Source: Paenibacillus elgii NBRC 100335
Lineage (GTDB): Bacteria; Bacillota; Bacilli; Paenibacillales; NBRC-103111
Direction of reading: 5' to 3'
Assembly (NCBI RefSeq): GCF_004000865.1
Contig: NZ_BIMB01000004.1
Coordinates: 207,657-271,656 of the forward strand
DNA: 64,000 bases
Shown: positions 17,276 through 25,847 of the stretch, piece by piece
Position numbering within the stretch: position 1 is the stretch's first letter
Layout of the letters: each line of letters starts with the position of its first letter
Notes under the pieces: generated by a model
Seen by the model: only the letters and a program-made list of their open reading frames with translations
What the model was told of the DNA's origin: nothing
Databases searched by the model: none
Translations under genes and position numbers: made by a program

Positions 17276-18736
17276 CTATCGCTTATTCCGGTCCATATAC
17301 CAGCGCGCCAGCTCCCGCGCCTCTTGCTCCGGCAAGCCCGCCAGACGGAAAAATGCGCCGCGTCTGCCCGACGCCACGGCAATCTGCAAGGTAGACAAGC
17401 CGAGCCTGCGCTGAAGCGGCCCGATCTCTACGCTGACGGACTGCACCCGCGACAGCGGGATAACCGCCGTCGTCTTCGCCAACCGGCGGAAGCGCAAGAC
17501 AAGCATCCGGCCTTCCCGGCTCCAGCCCGCGTTCCGGTATCTCCACCATTGCCAGATCATGACCAGCGGACACAGCAGCAGTCCGACATAAGCCCACGGG
17601 GTAATCAACCCGGCAGCCGCCGCAGCCAGCGCCAGCACGAGCGGAGCAGGCAGCGCATAGCCCCACAGCGCCCGCCGCGGCAGCGCATGATGCTTCAGCG
17701 AAGCCGGAACCTCGAATTGAGGCGTCATCCGCTTCACAAATTCGCCGATCTCGCGATTGCGGAGCAGCGGGAACAAATGCGCGTTCTCCCCCTTTTGCAC
17801 GCCATAGCCGACGGTTTCCGCATAAAGCGCCGAATAGCCGAACAGCTGCCACAGCGGCTCCTCCACGATGCGGATCGCCTGAATCCGCCGGAGCGGAACG
17901 GTCACTTGCCGGCGCTCCAGCAAGCCCCGGGTCAGGAGCAGCTTGTTTTCTTTGCGCGTAATCGTAAAGTTTGCGAACTTCAAGACGGACGCGATCGCCG
18001 AGATCATCCACGCCACCAGCAAAATGCCCAGTGCGAACAAAGGGATCATCGCCGCATCGAGCGCATTCCACAAGTAACGATACACATGGAAATCCGGAAA
18101 CAGCTCATCAAGCTTGCCCATGGCCGCCGCCAGCAAAGAAACGGACACCCCGAATCCGCCTGTGGTCAGCGCGGCAACGAACAAGCTTCCGACCGGAAGC
18201 TTGTAGGTTAACCGGAGCTTGGAAGGGTCGCTTCCGCTTCCCGCAGACAAGACCCCGGGCTCGGGCTGCTCTTGACCTTGAGGCGCTTTCCCCGGCTCCA
18301 GCATGCTCCGCAGCCGCGCGGCGTCCCCGCGGGCGAGGGCCGAGAACACCGCCTCCGGCTTCTGACCTCCGGCGGTCTGTACCTCGACGCGGACCAGACC
18401 GAACAGACGGTGAAGCACCCCTTCCGTCACGTCGACGGACTGAATGCGTTCCAACGGAATGAACGTCTTTTTTTGCACGAATACGCCCTGCGTCACCTTA
18501 AGCTGCTCTTCCGACACTTCGTACCGGAACCGGCGCCAGGACAAAAATCCCCATACGATGGAGCCTACCAACGCAGCCAAGCTCCAACCAACCTGAAAAT
18601 AAAGCGGGGTACCTGACCCGGAACGCGAATGCTTGGAAAGAAAAATCACGATGAGCGGCACGATGAGTCCTTTGACGATCTGCAGCGAGACGAATACGGC
18701 GGCAAACGGGTGAAGCCTTCCCTCAGAGGTCTTCAT
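17276..18736 (-). CDS. ydbT: Membrane protein with repeated bacterial PH domains (YdbT-like)
   Basis: A 486-residue integral membrane protein. ATG 18736 (MKTSEGRL) is preferred; the upstream in-frame ATG adds eight residues inside ydbS. It has two or three YdbT-type bPH2 blocks, each a hydrophobic hairpin followed by a beta-rich domain with the motif IPLxRIQSVxVxxG...RxxG. These occur near residues 55-120, 230-310 and 375-450. It overlaps ydbS by 14 nt in the standard ydbS-ydbT order. The pair has been linked to resistance to certain bacteriocins in B. subtilis relatives; the mechanism is unknown. Confidence 0.88.
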   Translation of the reverse strand: MKTSEGRLHPFAAVFVSLQIVKGLIVPLIVIFLSKHSRSGSGTPLYFQVGWSLAALVGSIVWGFLSWRRFRYEVSEEQLKVTQGVFVQKKTFIPLERIQSVDVTEGVLHRLFGLVRVEVQTAGGQKPEAVFSALARGDAARLRSMLEPGKAPQGQEQPEPGVLSAGSGSDPSKLRLTYKLPVGSLFVAALTTGGFGVSVSLLAAAMGKLDELFPDFHVYRYLWNALDAAMIPLFALGILLVAWMISAIASVLKFANFTITRKENKLLLTRGLLERRQVTVPLRRIQAIRIVEEPLWQLFGYSALYAETVGYGVQKGENAHLFPLLRNREIGEFVKRMTPQFEVPASLKHHALPRRALWGYALPAPLVLALAAAAAGLITPWAYVGLLLCPLVMIWQWWRYRNAGWSREGRMLVLRFRRLAKTTAVIPLSRVQSVSVEIGPLQRRLGLSTLQIAVASGRRGAFFRLAGLPEQEARELARWYMDRNKR

Positions 18737-19199
18737 GGGACACCTTCGCCAGCTCCGCAATCCGCACGCGCAGCACTTCCGCCGTCTCGCTGGTCAGCGC
18801 AGGGATCTGATGGCTGCCCGCCGCCGTGGAGAACGTAATGCCCGCCAGCCCGTAGGCCCGCAGCAGCGGACCTTGATGCGTATCGACATGCTGGATGCGC
18901 ACCATCGGAATGAGCGTCCGCTTGACGAACATGACCCCTTGCTGCAGCATAATTTCGTCTTCCCGCACCTCGTAACGCCACCGTTTCCAGCGCAGCTCGG
19001 GCATGACAAGAACCGTCAGGACGATTTCCGCCAGCACGCCTGCCGCAACTACACCAGGAATCCACCCCGGCCAATGAAAGCGATGCGCGAGATAAAATAC
19101 GGCGGCGGCCAGCAGGGCGGAGACCGTCGAAGCGATGAAGCCGCTCCATCTCCAGACGATGATGGCTTTGCGGTCAATTTGTTCCTGCGGCTCGATCAT
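18723..19199 (-). CDS. ydbS: Bacterial PH-domain membrane protein (YdbS-like)
   Basis: A 158-residue partner of YdbT. Two transmembrane segments (about 18-37 and 42-60) precede a single bPH2 domain with RYEVREDEIMLQQGV and the signature IPMVRIQHVDTHQGPLLRAYGL. It is translationally coupled to ydbT. The region 19200-19300 upstream has no gene. Confidence 0.88.
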   Translation of the reverse strand: MIEPQEQIDRKAIIVWRWSGFIASTVSALLAAAVFYLAHRFHWPGWIPGVVAAGVLAEIVLTVLVMPELRWKRWRYEVREDEIMLQQGVMFVKRTLIPMVRIQHVDTHQGPLLRAYGLAGITFSTAAGSHQIPALTSETAEVLRVRIAELAKVSHEDL

Positions 19200-19301
19200 T
19201 CGATTTCACTCCAATACGTGGCAAAAAGCTTTATCGTTTTATTATCGAACAAACGGGTCCGCTCTGCAACCGCCTAGCCCTGGCGTCATCCTGAAAAGAC
19301 A

Positions 19302-19344
19302 AAAGCCCGGCGCGGTTCATGCTTAGCATGCCGTTTCGGGCTTT
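19302..19344 (-). terminator. Terminator of the XRE regulator gene
   Basis: AAAGCCCG (19302-19309) and CGGGCTTT (19337-19344) close an outer stem, with a smaller CATGC/GCATG stem inside. A T-rich tract follows on the minus strand. Confidence 0.7.
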
Positions 19345-19402
19345 AGTTGCATGGTTCAGGTGAATCCGCCGGGGCTCCCCAGGCACGGCCGCCACGGACT
19401 GG

Positions 19403-20284
19403 TCACACCGGTTCAGTCGTGCCGGGATCGTCCTTCGCCGCCTCTTCCTGGAGCAGACCGGCCAACTTGCGGTCGGTCCCCTCGTCGGACAGCGGACGAT
19501 ACAGCGTCAGCTTCAAATCCGGATCGTCGTAAAGCTGGAACGTAATATGCTCCATGATCAGCGTACCCGCCTTGGGGTGCCGCATTTCCTTTCTTCCGAT
19601 CGGCGTGCCGAAAATGTCGTGTCTCGGCCACCATGCGCCGAATTCCGGACTGAGCTCCGTCAGCTCCTCGACCAATGCCTTGAACCACGGTTCGCCGACG
19701 AACCGGCTGCAGGTTGAGCGGAATTGCGCAAGCAGCCGCTGCGCATGGTCTTCCCAATCCGCCAGCAGCGCCCGGTACGCGGGCGAGGCAAAGCAGCGCC
19801 AGAGCGCGTTCCGCTCTTTATCGTTCATCCGGTTAAAATCGCCGAACACCACGCACGCCGCTTGATTCCAAGCGATGACGTCCCACCGGTGATCGGTGAC
19901 GTAAGCCGGGCAATCGGCAAAATGGTCCATGAAATTTTGCAGCACGGGATGCGTTTTGTCCTTGCGGGATATGGCGGCTTGGGCCGGCGGCAGTTGCTGA
20001 TGCGCCAGCAGAAACAGGTGGTTCCGCTCCTCCACGCTCAAACGAAACACCTGAGCGAGGCTTTCCAATACTTCGGCCGACACATGGATGTCTCTCCCCT
20101 GCTCCAGCCATGTATACCACGTCAAGCCTACCCCGGCCAGTTGGGCTAACTCTTCCCGCCGAAGTCCTTTGGCCTTGCGCCGGGGGCCTGTCGGCAGTCC
20201 GAAATCCGCAGGCAGCAGCCGGCTTCGGCGCGACTTCAGAAAATCCCCCAGTTCCTTTCTCCGCTCCTGATCTTGACGAATCAC
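19403..20284 (-). CDS. XRE-type regulator with MmyB-like ligand-binding domain
   Basis: A 293-residue transcription factor with a GTG start 9 nt after GGGAGGAG. The N-terminal helix-turn-helix (about 38-75, GLRREELAQLAGVGLTWYTWLEQGRD) is typical of this family. Residues about 105-270 form the PAS-like MmyB domain thought to bind a fatty acid or similar small molecule (WDVIAWNQAA, RWFASPAYR-like and GTLIMEHITFQL segments). It is divergent from an MFS exporter and CMD gene with only 127 bp between start codons, so it very probably regulates them. Confidence 0.9.
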   Translation of the reverse strand: MIRQDQERRKELGDFLKSRRSRLLPADFGLPTGPRRKAKGLRREELAQLAGVGLTWYTWLEQGRDIHVSAEVLESLAQVFRLSVEERNHLFLLAHQQLPPAQAAISRKDKTHPVLQNFMDHFADCPAYVTDHRWDVIAWNQAACVVFGDFNRMNDKERNALWRCFASPAYRALLADWEDHAQRLLAQFRSTCSRFVGEPWFKALVEELTELSPEFGAWWPRHDIFGTPIGRKEMRHPKAGTLIMEHITFQLYDDPDLKLTLYRPLSDEGTDRKLAGLLQEEAAKDDPGTTEPV

Positions 20285-20411
20285 AGGGTTTTTCTCCTCC
20301 CAAAACCGTTACTCCGAATACTAGGATAAACAAGAATCTATTTAGATGATTGTAGTTCCTATAACATGACGTTGTAAAGAAATCCATCCACCGGATAAGG
20401 AGGTGATTCGG

Positions 20412-21641
20412 ATGAAAGCTTCTGCTGCCGAAGCGACGCAGCGTACCCTTTTGACACCCGGCTTGGTGTTTCTTATGGCTGTGACCTGTGGCTTTACCGT
20501 AGCCAATGTGTATATCAACCAGACGCTGCTGGTGAGCATGGCGCATACGTTCCGGACGACTGAAGTGCAGATCGGACTTGTGGCGACGCTGGTACAGATC
20601 GGCTATGCGCTCGGCAACCTGTTTCTCGTACCGCTCGGGGACCGGGTGGAGCGGAGGAGGCTGATTATCGCGCTGCTTGGTCTCGTCAGCCTCGCCTTGG
20701 CGTTGGCCGCGCTGGCGCCGAGCGCAAGCTGGCTGATTGCCGCCCATCTGCTGATCGGGGCGACGACCGTTGTCCCACAGATCGTCTTTCCGTGGGCCGC
20801 GGAGCTGTCCAATGTCCGGCAGCGCGGCAACGTGCTGGGGAAAGTAGCCATCGGACTCATCTGCGGCATTTTCGGCGCCAGGCTGCTTAGCGGAATCGTC
20901 GACGCCCAACTTGGCTGGCGGGCGATGTACTGGATTTCGCTTGCCTGCATGCTGCTGCTCATCGGATGGGTGCGCTGGAAGTTCCCGCGGAGCAAGCCGT
21001 CCGGCGCTCTGACGTATGGAGCGCTTTTGCGGTCCCTGGGGCCGTTGTTATTGAAGGAACCCGTCCTGCGGCAAGCCTGCTTAAGTCAAGGCATGGTGTT
21101 CGGCGCGTTCAGCATATTTTGGACCACTCTGGCGTTCCTGCTAAAATCGCCCTCTTACTCGCTAGGAAGCGAATTCGTCGGCATCGTAGGTTTGGTCGGT
21201 TTCGGAGGCGTGTTTGCCTCGCCCGTCATCGGACGCATCATTGACCGCAAAGGCGCGTGGCTTGCCAACCTGCTGTGCTTGCTGGTCGTTGTGGCTTCGT
21301 TCCTGCTTCTTACGATTTCGGGCAACCGGCTGCCGGTCCTGCTGCTCGGCGCATTCCTGCTCACCGTCGGCACGCAAGCGAACCAAGTCGCCTGCCAAGC
21401 GAGGATCTTCGCGCTGTCTGCCGAAGTGCGCAGCCGGTTGAACGGCTTGTACATGGTTTCGACCTTTCTGGGCGGCGCGGCCGGCTCCTATCTAGGAGTA
21501 CTGGCGTGGAGCCACGGACAGTGGAGCATGGTGTGCCTGACAGGATCGCTCATGGTTGCCGCGTCGTTCGGCGGACTGGTCGGACGCCGGCGCAATCCAG
21601 CGCATGGGGCGAGATCTGTGGAGGAAAAATCCGGAGTTTGA
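20412..21641 (+). CDS. MFS transporter
   Basis: A 409-residue major facilitator with about 12 membrane helices. AAGGAGGTGAT (20397-20407) supports ATG 20412 over the overlapping GTG at 20403. The loop 2-3 signature is PLGDRVERRRLI, and a related GRIIDRKGAW lies in the second half. The short soluble ends and sequence type fit drug/H+ antiporters. The divergent XRE regulator and the following CMD-family gene suggest export or detoxification of one compound class; the substrate is unknown. Confidence 0.88.
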   Translation: MKASAAEATQRTLLTPGLVFLMAVTCGFTVANVYINQTLLVSMAHTFRTTEVQIGLVATLVQIGYALGNLFLVPLGDRVERRRLIIALLGLVSLALALAALAPSASWLIAAHLLIGATTVVPQIVFPWAAELSNVRQRGNVLGKVAIGLICGIFGARLLSGIVDAQLGWRAMYWISLACMLLLIGWVRWKFPRSKPSGALTYGALLRSLGPLLLKEPVLRQACLSQGMVFGAFSIFWTTLAFLLKSPSYSLGSEFVGIVGLVGFGGVFASPVIGRIIDRKGAWLANLLCLLVVVASFLLLTISGNRLPVLLLGAFLLTVGTQANQVACQARIFALSAEVRSRLNGLYMVSTFLGGAAGSYLGVLAWSHGQWSMVCLTGSLMVAASFGGLVGRRRNPAHGARSVEEKSGV

Positions 21642-21668
21642 TAATAAAGGTAAAAAGGAGCTTCTATT

Positions 21669-22094
21669 ATGTCATCTTCTCATGAACAAACGTACCAAAG
21701 GGGCTTAGATATTTTAGCCCAAATCGATAAAGAAAATTATCAGGCTATTATTGACAGCTTCAAGCACTCCCCCGCCCCCGATCTGGGGAGGCTCGCCGTC
21801 GAATTCAATTACGGACAGCTGTTTTCGCGTCCCGGATTGGATTTGAAGTCCCGCTTGCTCGCCTCCGTCGCAGGCTTGACGGCGCTGGGGAACACGCAGC
21901 AATTGCGGTTTTATATCAACGGAGCGCTTAACGTCGGCTGGACCGAGGAAGAAATTGTAGAAACGATCCTGCAGATGATTATCTATGCCGGGTTCCCGGT
22001 CGCGCTGAACGCGATCTTCACGGTCGCTCAGGAGGTGTTCGAAAGCAGGAGAGCGAACGAAGGCGGTCACGGTGAGAGTCAAGCGGCGGAATAA
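21669..22094 (+). CDS. Carboxymuconolactone decarboxylase (CMD) family protein
   Basis: A 141-residue all-helical protein 27 nt after the MFS gene, with AAAAAGGAG before its ATG. It shows the CMD pattern RLLASVAGLTALGNTQQLRFYINGALNVGWTEEEI...YAGFPVALNA. It lacks the CxxxC-H-x4-H redox site of AhpD, so it resembles the PcaC/decarboxylase branch. In this context it probably acts on the same small molecule as the transporter. Confidence 0.85.
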   Translation: MSSSHEQTYQRGLDILAQIDKENYQAIIDSFKHSPAPDLGRLAVEFNYGQLFSRPGLDLKSRLLASVAGLTALGNTQQLRFYINGALNVGWTEEEIVETILQMIIYAGFPVALNAIFTVAQEVFESRRANEGGHGESQAAE

Positions 22095-22382
22095 CGAAAC
22101 GGATGGGGACGAGCTAGCGAAGGCGGAGAAGAATGAGCCTAAACGTATGCGAATAAGGAGGAGTTAGCTAAGCGTCGGCTGATGTGGCGAGAATGAACAG
22201 GGATAAGGCAACGGAAGGCTGGAATGGTTAACTCGGACAAGTTACAATTGACAGCCGGCAGGTACGTGCAGGAACCGACAGGGACGCTACGACTTACGTG
22301 CCGCGCAAACCTTTGCCAGATTGCCGTCCTCAAAAAAAGAGGTATGCCTGACATCGCCTCGTACAATTGGGAAATACGACGA
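22095..22382. other. Intergenic stretch without a supported gene
   Basis: No start with a ribosome site and no conserved coding pattern was found between the CMD gene and the terminator at 22383. Short open frames here have the composition of non-coding sequence. Confidence 0.5.
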
Positions 22383-22429
22383 AAAGACCGCTGCGAAGGC
22401 TGGAAACCAGTACTTTCGCGGCGGTCTTT
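22383..22429 (-). terminator. Terminator of the thuA-like gene
   Basis: AAAGACCGC (22383-22391) and GCGGTCTTT (22421-22429) form the outer stem with further inner pairing. It lies 24 bases after the ThuA stop on the minus strand and may also serve the plus strand. Confidence 0.75.
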
Positions 22430-22452
22430 CTTATAGCTATGCGATAGGAGAA

Positions 22453-23190
22453 TTAAGCGTTCACTTTCCCTTTAATCGCTTCGAGCGGCTTATGGTTGCC
22501 GTATTTCGGATACTCGCGCGTCGTCGGCGCGGCCCATTGGGCGGCATTGCGAATGACGCGGCACACTTGCTCGTTGTAATAGGTCGGGTATGTTTCGTGA
22601 CCCGGACGGAAGTAGAAGATTTTGCCTTGGCCGCGATGGAACGTGCAGCCGCTGCGGAATACTTCGCCGCCCTCGAACCAGCTGACCATGATCAGCTCGT
22701 CCGGCTGCGGGATGTCAAAATGCTCGCCGTACATTTCCTCGGCCGGCAGCTCGATATATTCGCCGATGCCTTCGACGATCGGGTGGCCCGGGGATACGAC
22801 CCAGATGCGCTCCTTCTCGTCGGCTTCGCGCCATTTGAGGTCGCAGCCGGTGCCCATGAGCTTTTTGAAAATTTTCGAAAAATGCCCCGAATGCAGCACG
22901 ATCAGCCCCATGCCGTGCAGGACGCGCTGATGCACGCGCTCTACGATCTCGTCCTGAACGTCGCCGTGGGCTTTATGGCCCCACCAGATCAGCACGTCGG
23001 TGTTGTTCAGCTTTTCTTCGGTCAAGCCATGCTCAGGCTCGTCCAGCGTCGCATAGGAAACTTCGAAGTCCGCGCCCAGCCCCTCGCCGATTGCCGTGTG
23101 AATGCCGTTCGGATATACGGAACGCACGATCTCGCTTTCTTTTTCATGACGGAATTCGTTCCAGACGGTTACGCGCAGTTTTTGGCTCAT
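22453..23190 (-). CDS. ThuA-like domain protein (trehalose utilisation family)
   Basis: A 245-residue cytosolic protein with the class I glutamine-amidotransferase-like fold of ThuA. ATG 23190 lies 8 nt after GGAGGG. Recognisable segments are [38 protein letters not shown] and [15 protein letters not shown]. Family members take part in disaccharide or sugar-derivative catabolism, some as keto-sugar-processing enzymes. It faces a divergent AraC regulator, which presumably controls it. Confidence 0.85.
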   Translation of the reverse strand: MSQKLRVTVWNEFRHEKESEIVRSVYPNGIHTAIGEGLGADFEVSYATLDEPEHGLTEEKLNNTDVLIWWGHKAHGDVQDEIVERVHQRVLHGMGLIVLHSGHFSKIFKKLMGTGCDLKWREADEKERIWVVSPGHPIVEGIGEYIELPAEEMYGEHFDIPQPDELIMVSWFEGGEVFRSGCTFHRGQGKIFYFRPGHETYPTYYNEQVCRVIRNAAQWAAPTTREYPKYGNHKPLEAIKGKVNA

Positions 23191-23414
23191 GAGAGTGTCC
23201 CTCCACATTGGAATTGAAGCGTTTCTTACAGTATAGTGAATCCCTTTTCAAAAAGATATTCCCAATCCTGTTTCGTCTGTATGCAAAACTGCTATCGACG
23301 TCCGTTTCGTGATATACTGAATTGCATAATGTGCCTTGAGAGGCTATAAGCGGATCTATTCAAAAATGGCTTGCCGCTACTGTATACACCGAAGCGAGGT
23401 GCGTCTGCGAACCG

Positions 23415-24356
23415 ATGAAAACCGTCGTCGAAATGCCAATGGAAACGGCCAGCGAGGAGGAGGTTATTTACCAGAACCCGCTGTTGTTCTTAAAAATATG
23501 GGAAATTCTCTCGGATTCGCCCTACCACGGCCTTTCGGAGAAATGCCGGTGGCATTACCACAAGGAAGTGGAATTTCTAGCCATCATCGAGGGGCGGCTC
23601 GGCATCCAGACGAAGCATGAGTATACCGTCATCGGTCCCGGCGATCTGATCGTGCTCGGGTCCTCGCAGCTGCACCGGACGGCCAAGCTCGATCCGGGAA
23701 GGCTTCGCTATATCGTGTTCCAGGTCGATTTGTCCCAGCATTTCGACCAGAGCACGATGCCTTACCTGCACTGCTTCTCGGAGCTGACGCAGCCGCTGTG
23801 GAAGCTGAATTATATTTTTCACGACCATGATGCAGCACGGCAGGAAGCGTACGCGCTCATCATGGATATCTTCGCAGAATCCCAAAGCCGGATGCGTGGC
23901 TACGAGCTGGCCATCAGCGCTTCGATCAAGCGGCTGATGCTGCTGCTCATGCGCAGCGATACGGCGGGGGTACTCGGCGGCGCGGAGGAAACCGAGCTGA
24001 CCCGGCTCCGCCCGGCGCTCGATTACGTCGACCGGCATCTGAGCGAGAAAATCGCCGTGGAGGACATGTGCGGGCTGCTGAACCTGAGCTACCACTATTT
24101 CATTAAGTATTTCAAGAAGGTGATGGGCCTCTCCTTCGTCGATTACGTCAACTACAAGCGCGTAAAAAAAGCCGAGCGCCTGCTGCTGACGCGCGATCTG
24201 AGCATCGTCGAGGTCGGCTTCGAGGTCGGCATCCCCAACATGGCCCAGTTTTACAAGCTGTTCAAGCGGCATAATCACTGCTCGCCAAAAGAGTTCAAGC
24301 AGCGGATGCGCGGCGAAGCCGGCGTCGGCGTGAACGAAGCCGCACCGCAGGCGTAG
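23415..24356 (+). CDS. AraC-family regulator with cupin sensor
   Basis: A 313-residue transcription factor. Residues about 40-125 form a cupin-type sensor (HYHKEVEFLAIIEGRLGI and VIGPGDLIVLG). Residues about 210-300 form the two helix-turn-helix AraC domain (VEDMCGLLNLSYHYFIKYFKKVMG and IVEVGFEVGIPNMAQFYKLFKR). GAGGTG lies rather far (about 15 nt) from ATG 23415, so the exact start is uncertain. The divergent ThuA gene suggests a sugar-induced module. Confidence 0.92.
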   Translation: MKTVVEMPMETASEEEVIYQNPLLFLKIWEILSDSPYHGLSEKCRWHYHKEVEFLAIIEGRLGIQTKHEYTVIGPGDLIVLGSSQLHRTAKLDPGRLRYIVFQVDLSQHFDQSTMPYLHCFSELTQPLWKLNYIFHDHDAARQEAYALIMDIFAESQSRMRGYELAISASIKRLMLLLMRSDTAGVLGGAEETELTRLRPALDYVDRHLSEKIAVEDMCGLLNLSYHYFIKYFKKVMGLSFVDYVNYKRVKKAERLLLTRDLSIVEVGFEVGIPNMAQFYKLFKRHNHCSPKEFKQRMRGEAGVGVNEAAPQA

Positions 24357-25051
24357 CGGGGCGTAAGGCGGACGGGCGGGGGCAGTTGACGAGATGGGAG
24401 CGCGCGGCAGATGACACGGCGGTTGATGACGTGACCGTTCATAGATGAAGACGGCGGGACGGGTGGTAACACACAGGCGACGTGACACTGCTGCTCGCAG
24501 CCTTCGTGATTGGCATGCACACAACGTCGTAACAGGATGGCGCGCTGGTAATGTGACTCTACGTGGGTACAGACGACGTAACGAGCGCCTATGATAACGG
24601 ATGGTCAGTGAGTACAGACCCGTCGTGGCTGCACGAATGAGCGAAAACAACCCACGCCCTTTGCGCACCGCCCACTGTATTTTGGCATCTCCCCAATTTC
24701 TCCCCCACGTTCTACGTTCCTTCGGTACATTTTTCGTGCGCGAATGGCAGGCTAGCGTACCAAAAGCTAGAGCGAGGGCACGGGAATCCAATATGCGAAT
24801 GGCGGCGAGCGGCGAGCGAGTGCCCATACAAAATAGAGGAACTCAAGTAACTTATTCCCTCCGAACTAGGGGTGTCCGCGAAAATAGAGGAAGTACACTT
24901 CCTCTATCAGCCTTCGTCAGCAACAAATGCACATTTTTCGACACGTATAAAGCATCTCAGTTCCGCTACACTTCGACGCCCCGCCAAAAGAAACAAATAA
25001 AGCATCTCTCGTGCTCTATTTGTCCAACACCTGCTACAAACCGCACTCCCG
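24357..25051. other. Gene-free stretch with short repeats
   Basis: About 700 bases without a credible gene. A palindrome TAGAGGAAGT-N2-ACTTCCTCTA lies at 24885-24906, and its left arm recurs within AAATAGAGGAA at 24831. ATAAAGCATCTC occurs twice exactly 50 bases apart (24947 and 24997). Before 24600, GACGTAAC/GACGTGAC-like words recur. It looks like decayed repeat sequence. Confidence 0.5.
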
Positions 25052-25717
25052 CTACAAAAACATCGGTTTCCCATGCGGATTCAGCAGGTAAGCCCGAACG
25101 CGCAAGGTGCCCGAAGCCGGCACAAGCACCTGTCGCTTCAAGAGACTCTGCAGCAACTCCCGCGCATAACGCACACTTACCCCTAAATGCTGACTCACTT
25201 CCGCGGGGGTCACCTGCCGCTGCTTATGAACGAGCAAGCGCACAATTTCTTTCTCCTTCAGGGTCAACGCGATCGGCACGCTCTCGTCCCCGAACCATCT
25301 GCCCATCAGCTGTTGAATCATTTGCTGACAGCGCCGCGGCTTCTCTCTAATATCGTCGTAAGCAAAGCGAAACACCTTCCAATCGTCAATCACCAGATGG
25401 TTTTGCCTGACGAGTTGGTCGGCAAATTGCCAGCGGCTTGCATCCCGGCTATGCGGACCGTAGCCGTCGATTTCGAAGCATACTTTGAACGGCGGGCGCA
25501 AATAGGCAAAATCCAAGTAGCGTGTCCCATCCTTGAAATCATGAACCTCAAACTCCGGATGCAGGTGCTCGAATCGTCCGACAGCCGGCCACCACACCTC
25601 CTGCAGAAAAAGCTTCTCCGCATGCCCAAGCCCCTCCTTCAACCGCCGTTGCCTCTCGCCAGCTGCTGACTGCACATGCGCATGCAAAAAAGCTTCGTAA
25701 GCTTCTTGAAATCTCAT
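25052..25717 (-). CDS. DUF559-like nuclease domain with C-terminal winged helix
   Basis: A 221-residue cytosolic protein. Residues about 55-130 have the order of Vsr/DUF559 PD-(D/E)XK folds: RYLDFAYLRPPFKVCFEIDGYGPH, then ADQLVRQNHLVIDDWKVFRF. Asp in LDFAY and Glu in FEIDG are the candidate metal ligands. Residues about 150-215 form a helix-turn-helix (LTLKEKEIVRLL...VTPAEVSQHLGVSVRYARELLQSLL). The combination suggests a DNA-binding protein that may cleave or nick. No methylase is adjacent, so a restriction role is not supported. Confidence 0.7.
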   Translation of the reverse strand: MRFQEAYEAFLHAHVQSAAGERQRRLKEGLGHAEKLFLQEVWWPAVGRFEHLHPEFEVHDFKDGTRYLDFAYLRPPFKVCFEIDGYGPHSRDASRWQFADQLVRQNHLVIDDWKVFRFAYDDIREKPRRCQQMIQQLMGRWFGDESVPIALTLKEKEIVRLLVHKQRQVTPAEVSQHLGVSVRYARELLQSLLKRQVLVPASGTLRVRAYLLNPHGKPMFL

Positions 25718-25735
25718 TCCTCAGTCCACCTCCGG

Positions 25736-25778
25736 AAAAATAAAAAACCGCCCGATCCCCTTGCCGGAGATGGACGGT
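25736..25778 (-). terminator. Terminator of the GH2-GH88 operon
   Basis: On the minus strand ACCGTCC pairs with GGGCGGT (25778 to 25747), followed by TTTTTTATTTTT. It lies about 70 bases after the GH88 stop. Confidence 0.75.
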
Positions 25779-25847
25779 GTGTGCTTCACAACCAATTCGT
25801 ATACCTTATCATAACGAATCAAGCAGCAACAAGCAAGGCGCGGAGCC

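Noticed and set aside
24601..25350. Plus-strand frame of 249 codons upstream of and opposite the DUF559-like gene
   Set aside because: It overlaps a better-supported minus-strand gene, lacks a ribosome site and has low-complexity Ser/Pro/Ala sequence.
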